Shown piece after piece: positions 23,157-38,100 of a stretch of 64,000 nucleotides of DNA (the first letter of the stretch is position 1; each line of letters opens with the position of its first letter). The DNA is taken from the NCBI GenBank assembly GCA_016785225.1, contig JAFBJZ010000951.1, forward strand, positions 806,001 to 870,000, in the 5' to 3' direction. The position numbers were made by a program, and so were the translations under genes. The notes under the pieces were generated by a model, which worked only from the letters and a program-made list of their open reading frames with translations, did no database searches and had not been told where the DNA came from. The DNA comes from Psettodes erumei (taxonomy: Eukaryota > Chordata > Actinopteri > Pleuronectiformes > Psettodidae).

Positions 23157-26100
23157 AGGAGTGAGAGAGGAGGTGAGAGAGACTGACTGTATGTGTACAC
23201 TGTATGGTGATGAGAAAACCGTGCAGCACTGTGCAGGGTGTAATTTGATGACTGCTGTTGAGTACTGCTGAGAGTGCAGTAGATATTTGTGACACCAAGC
23301 AGCCAAAAAGACCTCTTGTCCTACTTTCTCTTCTAACCTTCAGCCCCTCAACTAATATCATTTGTCTATAGAACCTATTCATTTATTTTTGTATTGTCTG
23401 TTGTCTTATGAAGTCAAAGGTGCTAGAAAAAGACGAAAATCAGCTGTGAAAATAACAAAACAGTAATTCTTCAATCTTCTGATGTCAATGGCTGACAAAA
23501 CATATTTGACTGTACGACCAGAAGACAGAAAATATTGAGTAGAGCTTTGAATACAAATTTAAAATTGTTGTTCCTTGATTATTTGAGTCAAGACATCTGC
23601 CTTTCCAGGTTCCTTATAAGTTTAGAGGTCCCATTCACAAATGTAGAATGTTTAGTTGTCCTTTAAATATAGAACAGTTATAGCTTTGATAATAACAGCA
23701 TAAAAACAGCAAATCCTTTATTAAACTGAAATGAACTGACTATATTCCCTCTGATTCCATATATAAGCCTATTCACTATATCAAGGGTTACTTGCAGATG
23801 GGTGATGGCTATGGCAAAATAATGAATGAGTATTTCAGCCCTCTCTCACTGAGGAAATGGCAATGATAGAAAGAGTTTTGGTAAAGAAAGAAATTGAGGA
23901 AAGGGCAAATGTGAAACATGAAATATGTGGCTGTGATTGCCCGACCACCCCTAAAGAAAGACATAAATACAGAAAAACAAAGCAGTAAAGCTCATGTAAA
24001 AGTATATGTGATGGAAATGTCTTATTATTACCCATACACTGGGTGCACATGTATATGGAAGACAAAACATATCTTGGAACATATATAAAGACGCTCACAT
24101 TAATGTTTTCACACAGACTGAATAATGAATTTCACATAAAAATATAAGCACATTTACAATAAGGGGAGAAAAAATATCAAAATGACCCTTGTACAACACT
24201 CATAAACACATTAAAAACATATCCCACAAAATAACCCAACAGATGGACATAGTTTATGTAGAATCAGTGACATACAAAACAACCACAACATTCATACATG
24301 AACAGAGCAGACACAAATCACAGTTAATAAAAAAAGGTTTGCAGCCTTTTTTTAAACTCCCTCCCCCCATAGCTCATATCACTGAGAAGGAACAGAGACT
24401 GACTGCAAGCTCACTATCAGTATGCATGCCATGCAAAGACACGTGTATGTGTGTCAAACAGCTTTAGGTGCCAATGCAGTAGTGCTTGAGTCGTCATCTC
24501 CAACAAGCATGTGTTATTCCTGCCCCCTGTCCAAGTGTCTCCATGCAATCATAGGGGGAGATGAGAGATGAAAGTCAGTCTTCATGCACATGCAGTCAGG
24601 CAGGAAGACAGGGAAAGAAGGGATGGGAAAAGAAGGAAAGGACAGAGTTTGAAAAAGGAGAAAAGAAGGGTAGCAAGAGAGAAAGAGATATATAAAATAG
24701 CGTGATGAACACAGATAGAAACAGCAAGAGAGAGCGAGGGTCACCTCCCCCCTCCCAGTGGGTGCTGAGTACACTGTCTGTGCAGGGGTATCAGTCACAG
24801 ACAGGACACTTAAAAGGTGGGGTTTTCAAGAATACAAAATAAAGAAAATGCACGACTACTATAAAAAAAGATAAAGATGTGGGTCAGAGGTCAACATGAG
24901 GTCGGCATGAGGTCAGAGTTCGGAGAGGAGTGAGAAGGAGGAAGAGTAGGACGACTAGGCTGCAGATGACATGTCCAGAGAAACACAGAGAGAAGGACAG
25001 ATTCACAGGGAATGAAAACAGGACTCCCAATAGGACATTCAATGCACCAATGTTAGGCCTATCCAGACTCAAACTACTCCCCATGCAACAACAGGCAGAC
25101 AGCACGTAAAGGTCCCCTTATAAAAGTCTAAAAGTGTGGATTTACTCCATCATTTAATATTTTTTAACCTGTGATGATCTTGAATGAACCTTAGAAATTT
25201 GCTTACCTACAGTAGTGGTGCACTAGAACTATGAAGGCAAAACTGATAAGTAAAATCCTACAGACATCATTTTGACAAAATAGAAGGAAAGACAGGCAAA
25301 GATAGAAAATATAAAGAGAATAAAGGTTGCTGACTTAATTTGACATTTTTGAAAACACACATATTTCCCTTTCACTTCAAAGAGTTAAGATGACAATGAG
25401 GCTAGCTTTTTTCCAATCTTTATGCTAGGCTAAAATAACAAGCTGCTGGCTGTGGCTTCATATTCAACAGACACTTCTGGCAAGTGAACCAATTCAGCTT
25501 TCCAAAAATGTCAAAGTATTCCTTTAATATGAAATGAGTTAATGAATAAATTAAACTCTGAAACAAGTTGAGAGATATTAGTATTCAAAATGTATAGATA
25601 AGTTAATGCACATGGAAATTTCAAGCTTTTCCCTTGATAGTTTTATTTCTTCAATTTCTTTTAGTATTTATAGATCTAGTTGTCATTTCTTTGTCTGTTT
25701 CATTTATTCATTTGAATAGCTTTCAATTTATCTGACTATTTTACTCATTGATTCATTTTATTTATGGCCAAAAAATTCAGGTTTGGTCTCCCACTTGGTC
25801 GACATATTAAACTGGAACAGTAAGCCATAAATCTCTTGAAACCTGTCACTGTAGTCATTGTGAAATAAGCAGAAGACACTGGTATACTGGTATTCAAAGC
25901 ACCACCATATTTTAAGCAGAACATCCAAAGCAGAAACGACCTTTGGGAGGCAGGTAGCCAGAGAGATAGACAACACAGATACACAATTATCAGATTCACT
26001 GCAGCTGTGATCTGAATGTCTCCGTTTTCACCCTTTCACCCTCATGGTCATATCTGTATGCATTGTTACATCTCTGATTATTGCTCCATTTTTCACAGAG

Positions 26101-29100
26101 GGGACCTGTCACAAGTCAGACTGACTGATCACCTGCACTGGATACTGGATACTTACATGAGAAGCTAGTCCAGTAAAAAGGGGCTTACACCAGTCCAGAG
26201 GTGAGAATGGAGTCAATAAGATGTATGTTATGCATGTGTGAAGGAAACCATGAGGAAAAGGAGTAAAAAACTGAGGACTGACAATCAGTAGTCAAGTTAT
26301 GTTAGGCTATACTTATGATCTATGTGGATTGATCATGTATGGCAAGGCATTGTTTTATACACAAAATATCCAAGCTGAAATGTAGTCCTTCGAAATTTAA
26401 AATGGTGCATAAAAAAGTCTATACTCTTATCATTTACTATAAGTTGACTGATTTGACAATTAAAAACGAACACACCTCATCAACACGTCGGTTGATTTTC
26501 ACCCACACAATTCTTGTCAAGAGTACAACAATTTGGCATATAGTGTTGTACTTTAACATAAATTGATGAAAACTGTATTTTATCCGGGATATCATATCGG
26601 GTAAAATCTACCAAACGTTAGTGATAGTGTTTACTAATTTTAATGTTAGTGTTCTAGGGTTAACCACAATGAAAACAATAACAAAAACACTAAGAGAACT
26701 AGAACTATTTGTGATCAGTTAGAGCTTGGCTGTTTAGCTCAGTGGCCCTTCAGTTCTTCAGGGGTTCTTTTAAACTATGGAGCTACAGTACTATATTATT
26801 ATTACTGTGGATACTCCACAAAACATACTCTTCTGTATATCTCACTGATTTTAAATCCCATTAAATACATATGTGTAAAATGTATAACCAAAGACTCTAC
26901 AGCAGTAGTACAGTAGGAGTGCCCTGAGTCCCTCTGCATGTTGCTGGAGGTAAAGTCCTGTAAAATGTTGATGTTTGTGGCAGCTTTCATACACATCAGC
27001 ATTATGGGAAATAAATTAGAAAGACACGGGGACACCACAGAGAATTCAGTGGGACACAAAATTCACTTTACCTTCAGGGGACCTTAGGGAGAGAGGATTA
27101 TGTTTATTGGAAAACTGGCTCAAAGTCGAGGCTAAAGGGACAAGGGGAAGGGGTTGGATTGTGGGATTTGGGGATGGAACTTACCATTAGTCATACCAGG
27201 GGAGAGGTGGTCTCGCTCATTGTGACGGCATCTGCTGAGATCACGGGAGCCTTGTCTCGCAGGCTGAGGTGGCTGGCCCTCCAACATGCCGACAATGTCC
27301 ATACGGTCAATACTCTTCAGAGCTGTGTACAAGCTCTCCACTGCAGTGAAGATGCATGAAGGAGACACAAAAGCAGGCAAGAAAACAAGGGAAGGAGGAG
27401 AGGAGTTCCCAGGAAAAACACTTGAATTGGCACACAATACTTGAATTGAAAAATGGCAGAAACACAGAGAATATGAGGGGATGGGGAAGGATTCAAAGCA
27501 ATCTCATATACTCACTTTTGGCCCTCTTACCCTCACGGGTGGCCCAAAGGTTCAGCAGCGCAGAGCTCTGCTCCAACAAAGAGTTTGGATTCTCCACACG
27601 GATCTTATTGATGTCATCCACACTGAGCTGAAGCTCACGCGCCAACTCTGTTTAGAGAACAAGATGGAGTAGATCAAGTAAGCAAGGAAAATGTTTATAT
27701 CATTTAGCATATTATTCATGCTGTTGTAGCAAGCAAATGGTCTTGTTCTTGAAATGGTATACTGCTTCACAGTATCTCTAACCAGAAGAGCAAGAATATT
27801 TTTTTCTGTAAAATAGCTTTGGCTACATGTTTGGTTTATGACACAGATTCAGTATATGAAATAATAGACATTAATAATATTATGAATGATTATGTATTGG
27901 TATATTAAATTTGTACATATTTCAGAAGTATACGTTTATTTATTAGTATATTACCAGCCCAGCTCAGTCCCAACTGCTCTGCAATCACTGCCATTTTCAG
28001 CTCTGTCCTCTCCATGGCACTCATTGATGCTGCAGAAGTCAGAGCACAACTAAACATTAACATCCATACAACACATCACAACACACAACAACATCTATAT
28101 ATGGAAAAGAGTGCATTGGTTGAAGAAGTATGATGGAAAAAATACAACTTGTGCCATGGGAGAGTGAGAGTCTCATACCCATAGCAGGCTCGTTTAGGGC
28201 ACTGTATCTTTCTCTTAAAGCCAGCGGGGTCAAAGTTCTTCTCCGATCTTCACTCCCAACAATCTGCCATTAGCAATAAAACAACACTGAAGTCAAACAC
28301 CTCAGGGAAAAAGGCTCCAAATAAGTACACGATTGAAATCACTCAGATAAGTTGTTCTGTACCTGAACATTGTGTCTTGCTAATGCAAGCTAACTTTGGG
28401 AGTGTTACCTTGATACAAGGGGGCATGGTAATGTTGAGGTTACAGAGCACATGCTGGCTGTCCTCATACTTGGTGGACTTGCGCAGGAAAGACAAAAATC
28501 CAGTGGGCTCTTTACTGCTGTCTCTCACCTTAGATACACAGACAAAAGGAGAGCATTGAAGACACATACATATGCCAATGGAGATTGAACTAATGGTGTA
28601 GAGGTGAGCAAGAAAGAATAAAAACCTGAGGAAAGATTTGTGAGAGAAAGCCAAATGGTAATACCTTCACAGAGACAGGAAGCCGGTTATCTCTGAAGGC
28701 CTGGAAGCTGAAGCACCGAGGCTGCTGGGTGGCCTTCCTCACTGGCACGAGATTTCCTGAACACTCAAGGTGAAGAGGCATTCCCTCCATCACCTGCAAG
28801 ATATGACACAGGCATCAGCCAAAGTTGCAAAGGTTCAGAGTACCAATGCTCAGCAGAGCCTCAGCAGTACCTGTATTCACTGTCATCATATTCAACAAAT
28901 TTCAAGTAAAAGGTCTAGTGGCTTGGCAGTGGTCTTGGATGCTTAGTACTTGTATCACTTCAATATGATTCACTGACCTCTATGTCTCTGCTGCGAGCCA
29001 CCTCTGTGAAGTTCTCATGTTGTTCCAGGGTTTTATCCATCTTGTCGTCGGTCATGCAGTAGCAGCGTAGGCGGCCCTCGCGGAGTTCATTCATCTTTGC

Positions 29101-32100
29101 AAACACCACAAACTTGGCCATGTAGGGTACAGCTGACAGCTCTCTGTAGAGTAGGTTGGCAAAGGAGACAGCCTCAGCTGTCCGAGGACAGTCGGCGAGC
29201 CAGAATCTGAGAGGGAATTACCCAAAATATACATAAATCTTTTGAGATGTCACAGACGTACAGTATCTATATTAAATTTAGCTTTATGGTGTGATGGCCG
29301 ATATATTGTATCTGTTGCTAAATAAACTTACCGTGCTGACACATTGGTAGTGAAACTGGCACAATCATTAGCATAAATAAGCTTGGTCGTGCCAGTGATG
29401 TCCTCCCATTGGGCTGGGGCTGTGCCACCTGGGAATCAGGCAGGATGAGAATTGTCAAACTGGTTAAATTAGCCAAGGCTATTAAGAAATCTCATGGCAA
29501 CATATACAGTAAGAAGACATTTTTTTTTAATCCAGTTCTAGCACCGACATTGACATCACCAGTGTAAACAAAAAACACACACACTCATTCTCCCACCCAC
29601 ACAACTCCCAGTCATGGCCTACAATACCTATGACAGAACAAAGCAGACGAAGACTGGTGGTGTCACCCTCCCCAGAGTCTCGGGGGCTCTCCCTCCAGGA
29701 CGGGGGCAGGGGTATACGCAGACCAATGGGTCGGTGAAATTTGCGCCTCCGAGGCTCCACGGTGACAACAGGGCTAAAGTTTGCCTGGTTACCCAGCAGC
29801 TTTGCAACAAGCTCATCTGGAACTGGCTGAGCCTGAGGTTGAAAATAAATGACAGAGAAATGGGGTACATAACATGGGCACAGGTTGATATGGTATGGAT
29901 GATATGGAAGAACGAGGGGAAATTAGACAATGGAGAAATGCATGAATGCATGAACAGGCAATGGAGGAAACAAGAGCAAGTAGAATGAGAAAATGGGAGG
30001 TAGATAATGTAGCAATGGATAAGAAAAAAGGGTCAAAAACAGGACAACAGAGCAGGAAAAAAAATCAAAGATGAAAGAGAGAGAGAGAGAGAAAGAGAAA
30101 GAGAAGAAGCCCAGAGTGAATAAAATACCTCAAGGCTTTAGCAATACATTTGGAAAGACAATAGCAACACAAATTGCTTGTAGGACTGAATAATAATTTT
30201 TTTATTGTGAAATGTGACAATGTGTGTTAACATTAAGTGCTTACAATCATTAATACAAAAAGGATATCAAAGAAAAAGGGCTCTGTGATTTTTCACAAGG
30301 CCTTTCATGACATGATTACTACAGCAACATTTTAGTCAAATAGACTTGTTCCTGAAAAAGACAAAATGGTTAAAATAAAAGTGTAGAAGGAAATACTGGA
30401 AATTAAAATGTCTATTTCTCTTACATTCAGTTATATTTATTATTTTCAGCTTAGAGGTTACTGTATGTGTGGTAGCGTGTTAGTTTACAAGAAATACCTA
30501 GCTTGTTATAAATTCATTCATGCGTCTTATAGGACAACTGTTGAACTACAACTCAGCAGAAAGTCCTTTCATACTGTATCATAATATCATTTTGGTTTAC
30601 TGAAACATACTTGGCCATTAGAATGACAAGTTTCCAACTCATGATTAAAATTAGCAAGTTGCTCACCTAAATAGTCATTTCTAGGTGGAGGATTATGTAT
30701 TTGATTTTTACAAGCTTGTTAAAAACAGGAATTAATGCAACCATCCTGACCTGGGAATCTGAATAGTGGGTAAATCCAACCTGTCAGGAATAACATCACA
30801 TGCACACAATGGAAACTTGAAATCCTAAATCAGCCAATCTGAGAAAATGGTGCATATTTTAATAACAAACATATTCAAACTGCAAAAATTATGGAGGCAT
30901 CTAATGTGATATTTACATACTTTTACTTTAGAAACTTTGACAATTTTTATGTAAAATGAATGTGGTAAAATTATCACTGTGAAAAAAATAAGTGAAATCT
31001 TATGACTGATGAGTGGAATATTGACTTTAGAGAGTGCAATCTGCAATTTAACCATATTTTTAAAAAATCTGGTTACAATGATTTAGATCTTACAGCTAAC
31101 AGTCCAATAAATGGCATCATTGATTCCCTGATTTCATAATTCATTATTACTTTTGAAACATGATACGGGGACAGGACAGTGGGCAGTTTTTCTATGTGGT
31201 AATGTGAGCTGAAATGATTTTGCTTTTCTTTGGTGTGTTTGCTTGAGGACACTTGAACTTGAGACTTAAAAAGTATATCTGTCCAAACAAAAATGGGTTT
31301 AAAGGCTTCCACAAACAGTGTTGCAATTAAAAGGGTTTAAAGCTCAGGTTATCCCTTTGAGCACTGCAGTTCTAAAAAGAAGGCCTTTAAGCACATTTTC
31401 ATGATACCAAAACCACTGGACATAAACCCAGACACAGCCTTTCTTGGGCTACACCAAGAATGCAGAAGATATCCTATCAAGTTATGTTTGATTTAGGTAT
31501 CTCATATTAATATGTTAAATATATGAAATACAGGGCTTTGCAGCAACATAAATACATTAGTATGAAAGACAACACTGAAGATAAAACAAACAACATATCA
31601 GCACTAAATGAGCAGTCCATAGTTGTATAAAGGTGCCAAGTGCATGCACGGTGTGACGTAAAAGGAAAAAAGGTCCTCCAAAAGTATGAAAAGCAAAACA
31701 GAATCAGAAAACTAAATCAGGGAACCATGGCACAAGTGCTGATATGATCAGTTCATTCCACGATCAATCAAAATACACCCAGCATGCTTTTTTTTCAGGC
31801 AACACAGGCATTATTGATTCTGTCTTTCTTCTCCATCCTTCTCCACATCGTCCCATCTCACCTGCAGCCCCAGACGGACTCGTTTGGTGACTGCTGTCTC
31901 AGGAAACGTGGCCTGGACCATTGGCACCAGTTTACTTGTCAACGAACCACCTTCTGGACCAATTAGGTCACTCTCTTGCTGGACCCGTGACACAACAGCA
32001 AAGTAAAGGGGGAAGTCGGTTGAGATGATTCGGCGAATTCGCTTCTTCCCTAGCTCCTCTTGACTTTCTAAGTCTGCGTAGAGACGAGTAGGTTAAATTT

Positions 32101-35100
32101 CTTCAGAAGCAATGGCAGCCAGTGATAGTCTTTGAGTTTCAGTCAAGCACAACACATTTAAACTCTCACCCTCATCCATCCCATTGAGGATTGTTTCCAG
32201 GACCTCGTCTCCATAGCGATTGCGATGTTCTTTCCAGACGGAGCCGTTCTCGCTCCTCAGCACCACGAGCTCACGATCACCACGACCCAGTGCAGCAAAG
32301 TGTGGAATCTCCACTATCACTGGTCTGAACAACCAATAAGCATAATGATACAAAATATTATTATTTTTTTTAAATGGTAAAAGGCTATTGCTTTTATCAG
32401 TGTCTAGGATAGATATTCTGCTACTGTTGAGCCTGTGCAAAAATGCAAGAAAGGTTTATAACACACTATGATGTAGTTGTAAGCAGATATTTAAGATTAT
32501 TAATGTATTTGGCACCAAATGTAACACCTGTGGACACATGTAATTGGAGGCTGCTGTGTGAGCAAATAATGAATGAAAATGTGGTTTAAAAAAACCCCAC
32601 AACCCACAGCTTTTATGATGAAAAATATGTTTTCACAGGGGAAGTTATAATCCCTGCCAAAATACACTTACAATTTTTTTAAAAAGTCTGTATAGCTACA
32701 TAGTACAAAGTAAAGTGTTACCAAGTTGCTTCCTCACCCTAGAAACTGCATGCCAGCCGGACCCAGGGAGATAATCCTGCTGGCCAGCCCCTCTCCTTCC
32801 ACCAGGGGAGGGGGGCTGGTCAGCTTCTGTGGCTTCACCAGGCGGCAGGTGATGCGGGTTGGGGCTGCACAGGTCCGTGGCGGTATGATGACACGCAGAC
32901 CATTGTGCCTGCTGCCTCGCATCGAGCCACCACGAGCATCCACCATAAAACTCACCAGGAACCTGTCATTGGACAAAGATTGTGATCATTTGAATGACTA
33001 ATAATATTAAATAGAGATTAAGTGAATTTTTTTTTTAAATGTTGCTGTGCTGACCCTGTGTGTATGGGACTGGCGACTGGGCTGACATTGTCGGACGTCT
33101 CAGTCGCTGGGCTGCTGGGTATCAGTGAGTCCTCATCATATTCTTTGGGCAGTGGAAGTGGAGTGTGTTGCTACAAAAGACAGAAAAACTGTTCAAAGCA
33201 TTCTCAAATGAACAAAATTTAACAATTTTTATATGAACCCAAAGTACATCACTTATACTATCTGTATATTGGAGAGGATATGGAGAGGGCTATGACAAAA
33301 GACTGAGACTATGTGCTCATTTTCAAGTGCTACCTTTTTTTTTTAGTGGATAATGAAGACGATACATAGTTAAACCTCAAAAGACTGTTGAAGAGGGATT
33401 CTAATTTTCAATGATATCATGTTAAAAGAGAGGGTGAAACTAAAACACCTGCATGCATCTCAAATTATACTTTTTGAAGTATTACTCAAAAATTTGTGTT
33501 TAGAAGAAAACATGTTGATGATAACAACCTTTAATGTTTAGAAGGTCACATTGAAAAACACATGAAGAAGTAAGTGGACTGTATCTCAAGGTCCACTTAC
33601 TAGCTCACTCGCTTTCCTAGCTTTCAGTTCATCTTACAGCTTTCATCCGCTGATGGAGGTTGCTCAGTTGCCAAGGTAACAACAAAGTAAACTTTATTGT
33701 ATTGTGAGAGGAAGACTGCAAGACGCAGTAAACTTCTTTTATTAAATTGGTTTCTTGCAATTCTCCCAATGTATGAAAGTGCAACACTAAATTGCTGGAG
33801 AACCCCTTTAATATCTTCAGTTTGCAGTATGTTAGTCATGCTGCTCTGCACAGTACCTGATCCATCTCATGTTCTTTGAGGATAACAGTTTCTGGAGAGA
33901 CACGGGGGATCCTGGGAATTGCTGGCGAGTAATTTCTGTTGTATGAAAAGAGAAAAAAACAAGTCAGACTAAAGAAGTTTTTCTACATTTCACCTCCTCC
34001 CAAGTGCTCTTCCCTGGTGTTTACTTCATGTCTAAGGTGCAGCCCCATCTATCCATCCACCTATTAGCCTGAGGCTACCAGCTTAGCTCTCTCCCCTACT
34101 TCCCCCACCCAGCCCCCCTTACGCTGTTCCCAGCCCTCTCTCGTACTCCAGTGATTTCTTGGGGGAGAGGAAATCGTCATCATGGTCTTTCATGTCATCC
34201 ATCTTCATGTACCTGGCCCCTTCTGTCCCCAAGAGCTCCTCTCCTTCAGAGAACAACATGCCAAAGAGAGCGAATAGACCGTGGTCAGGTTGGTGAAACA
34301 GCAAAAGAGAAAGAGAGAAAGAAAAGAACAAGATTGTTAACCAGGGGTTAGAAGGGTTAGACGACATGACCACCCAGGATTTAGATGATGGCTCTGTGAT
34401 TTAGGGGTTAGACTTGTGAAATGGGACACTACTGGTAATGTACACTGACCTTACTGCTAGTCTATGGCAAAGAACAGACACTTCTACAGAACTCCTGAAA
34501 TGCTTTAAAAATAGGGTGCAAGGACAGGAAGGATACAGCAAGTCACTGTAATCGGTTGTCATTTCAGGCTGCTGAGTCCAACACTTTCAATTCAGCACAT
34601 CTACACATTACTACATTGAAATAAGAGGGGACACCTTATAAATGCAGTCTGGAGTGTTCAAAAAAACACAAAATCCCAGCAAGAGACAACAGCATTATAG
34701 ATGAGCCCAGAGCATTATCTCTGAGGAGCACATGCATCACATTCAACAAACTGGCTGTCTGGTGAATAAACAGTTGTTGAACTGGAGGTTTTAAAGGTTT
34801 CATCTGGCTCAGAGAGTGATGCATGAGGAGATTTTCTCTAAAACACATGAATACAAACAGATATAATCACAACAGCATCAGGACACCTAACACACTTGAA
34901 CACACAGTACAATGTGTTGATGTGAACAAAGGCTGGTTTTGGTTACTTACCCCCCAAAACTTGCTGTAATTTTCAAGAATTCACCAGCAACAAAAGTGAG
35001 TCCCCGTGTGTAAAAATTTGTGTCCGTATCTCTATGGCTTGTGTGAATGTGTGTGAGGGTGTCTGTAAGCACTGCAGAGCCAAAGTGATGTCGTAGGTGT

Positions 35101-38100
35101 GGTAACACTATGTTTGACTATGAGTGCACTTCCCACAGGTTCATGTGAGTCAACTCATGTCTTGGATATTATCTGTCTTGTGAACCATGCATGTGTGCCA
35201 CGGCCGATAGATGAAGTGTTGTATGCAAGCGTGTAAGACGGATAACCTGCCAGTATCATTTTACCACTCCGGATATGAGATGTGCCTTTAAGACAGCAAC
35301 TCAGCTACTTTCTATATTTAGAGCAACAGTGACAATCTGTCAGGGGACTAAAAATATCAAGACATAATGTCCTCTGACATCATTGTAAATGGTGGTGTAA
35401 ACTTCAGGCATTAAAAGTTAAACTTGCAATCAGCATTTTTTGGCCACTTGGGGGCAGCAGAAACAAGCTGTGAACTGTGAGCTGACTTGATCACTTTAAA
35501 CCTGATATAGCAAACATGTTGCAGTGTAGATGCTTATTGACGCATCCAGAACATACAGAACAATACTGGTATATATTTGGTGCCATGTATCAGTCCAAGT
35601 GATGAATTTAAGTCCAATGTTAGCTCTCCTTTTAGCACAGTTTCTGGCCTGTACCAACTCCTGGGCAAAATATCTGGCTGTTTACCCGCTAAATGCTACA
35701 CTATGTTCGCAAGCTAATTGCTCACTGTGTCCATCTGCTATTTAGTGCTGGGAAAGTAGAATGCTTCCCGGTGATAACAGCAGCCTATTTGCTGCTGAAA
35801 TTATGTGAGAACAGTGAGAGTAAACCAAAAAAAGCTCTGCAAATCTACACTACTTTGCAGGTCAGAAGCCCAAAACAATTGTCTGAAAGCCCTTTCCAGG
35901 GCTGAGGGTAACTGTAGTGCTGGTTGATCATTCTTATAACTACAGGCACCTTTAAGATACAAGTAGCCACATGATCAGTTGTTAACATTAAAATGGTGAT
36001 TGTTGATAGCCACTTTCATTGCTTTATTAAACCACAATTCTCCTGCAACTCCCTTGTAAGTTAAATCAACTTTTAGCCAACAAACAAAGTTGATATGGCA
36101 GAAACAGGACAGATTTGAATGTAGTATGGAAACAGTGACAAAATTAACACAACTATGAACTTCTATAGCCCACAGAGCCATTTTTCACCAAATACTCAAC
36201 TCATTTGATATTAGTAACAACTGATCCAATACTTATAGGTGCAGTCTGTATGTACTGACTACAAAACAAACAAAGACTGATGTTATAAAATGGAGGAAAA
36301 AAGACCCCTGGAGAGTTAGAGGATGAGAGTGTTATTAAATATAAACATTACAGACATGGGTGCTATGGCTGCATGCCAATGACAAACCAGAGCCACCATC
36401 ACAGTGAGCACTACTACAAAGGGAACGAGACAGAGAGAAAGGGAGGTAAAGATGGAGACAGTGAGCTTGAAATGGAGCCACACACTTTATTACAACAACC
36501 TATGAATGCCGCACAAAGAGAGAAAGAGACATTCATACCTAATGTTAGCTGTGCAATTCCTAAAAAAAAGGGCAAAAGGCAGAACAGGAATTGAAAGAAA
36601 TAAATATATATCTGACCAGTTCAAATATGATAAAATCAACATCTCTGTAAGACTGACAGTCCATTGCACATTGTGTTTTTTATACTGTTAATAAATAATA
36701 CTTTTATATCTCTACCTTCATCCTCGGACACGTCTAGTATCTCATCCACTGTTTCAGGGAAACTCATGCGATGTTTCTCTGTGGTCGTCTGCCGGGGACA
36801 GAAGGATGGGAAAGAACAAATTACAGATGCAAAAGCAACAGAAAAGTTTAATTTCTAGAAGTATTTCCATGTGAATTGCATGGCCTTAAACACCTTAAGC
36901 ACTGTATTGAGAGGCCTTATTGGCATTTCTAATCTTCTTACCATGGAAACTGTCTCCTCTGTGACAAGCTTCAGGACATCAATCACAGAGATGTAGCCCA
37001 ACCTCTTAGCAATGGCTAGGGCTGATGTACCATTCTAATGGACAGAGAGGAGCAGATTGATCAGATTACTGGAGACCAAACTTTTTAATGAGCTTGAGGG
37101 AAGAGATGGGATATTCTTGCTCACTGTAGTGGTCTCATTTGGCTGGGCCCCATGCTTCAGTAATAGTGTTACAATGTCTGTGTGTCCTTGTTGGGCCGCC
37201 TGGTGCAAAGGAGTGTATCCAAGCTAGAAGAATGAAAAAAGCCAGAAAAGACACAAGAAGTAATATGTCAACTTGGACTCTGGGGAACTTGTGAAGGAAA
37301 TTCTCACAATTTTCTCTTTTGACAAACAATAACAAAAACAATCAGCTGACTTTATCTTTCAGCCAGCTGTTCCAGAATAATTTGTATTCCTATTTATAAC
37401 ACAATTGCATGTGTCACTGTATAAATATCAGTGTACAAGCATAACTTTTAAACTGCAACTAGAAGTGGAACTGTTCTTGGAATGAACAGTGAATCATGTT
37501 TTCAGAAATGACTTAGTCCCAGCCTCCCATACATGCAAAAAATCACCTCATCACATTTTGAAGGTGAAACACCCTTATTCCAATAAATCATTATATGCAT
37601 AAAAGGGCCCATGTTGCTTCACACACCTGTACTCTGTAATTGTTGCATTTATCAATAAATACAGAGACAGTTTAGCTCTGTGACTCATGCCCAAGATAGT
37701 TTCGTTGTAGTTTTATCCAAAACCAGAGGGAGGCACTCACCCTTGTTTTGCTGTTGACGTTGGCCTGTTGCTGCAGGAGAAACTTCACCATCTTGATGTT
37801 GCCATAGTGACACGCTACATGGAGAGGGGTGTAACCCATCTGAGAGGAGAGATAAAGATTGCAGAAAGACTTAAGCTCAAAAATATCAGTGTCATGCAAC
37901 TTTGGTGTCTAATGACCTTGTAATATGACTACATAATGTATACTACTGTTTCTTGTGTATGGAATAGGAACAATACTACCAATTATAACACTTCATCTTT
38001 GTAATAAATTCCAGTACAAGAGCCCCACAACACATTGTACCACCTAAAAGGCTCTTATTCTGACAAATAGGTGTAATTTTTTAAAAGGCTGTAGTTTGTG

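Larger units (their letters stand above)
21469..27184 (-). other. ank1 intron 37 (5.7 kb)
   Basis: No exon recognised on either strand. It contains CA-rich DNA around 21910-22160, a GA tract and one dispersed repeat. In ANK2 and ANK3 the giant neuronal exon lies upstream of the death domain, not here, so a missing giant exon is not expected. Confidence 0.6.

Noticed and set aside
27648..28408. Giant neuronal exon as in ANK2/ANK3 before the death domain
   Set aside because: The interval is short, with small introns; ANK1 does not carry such an exon.
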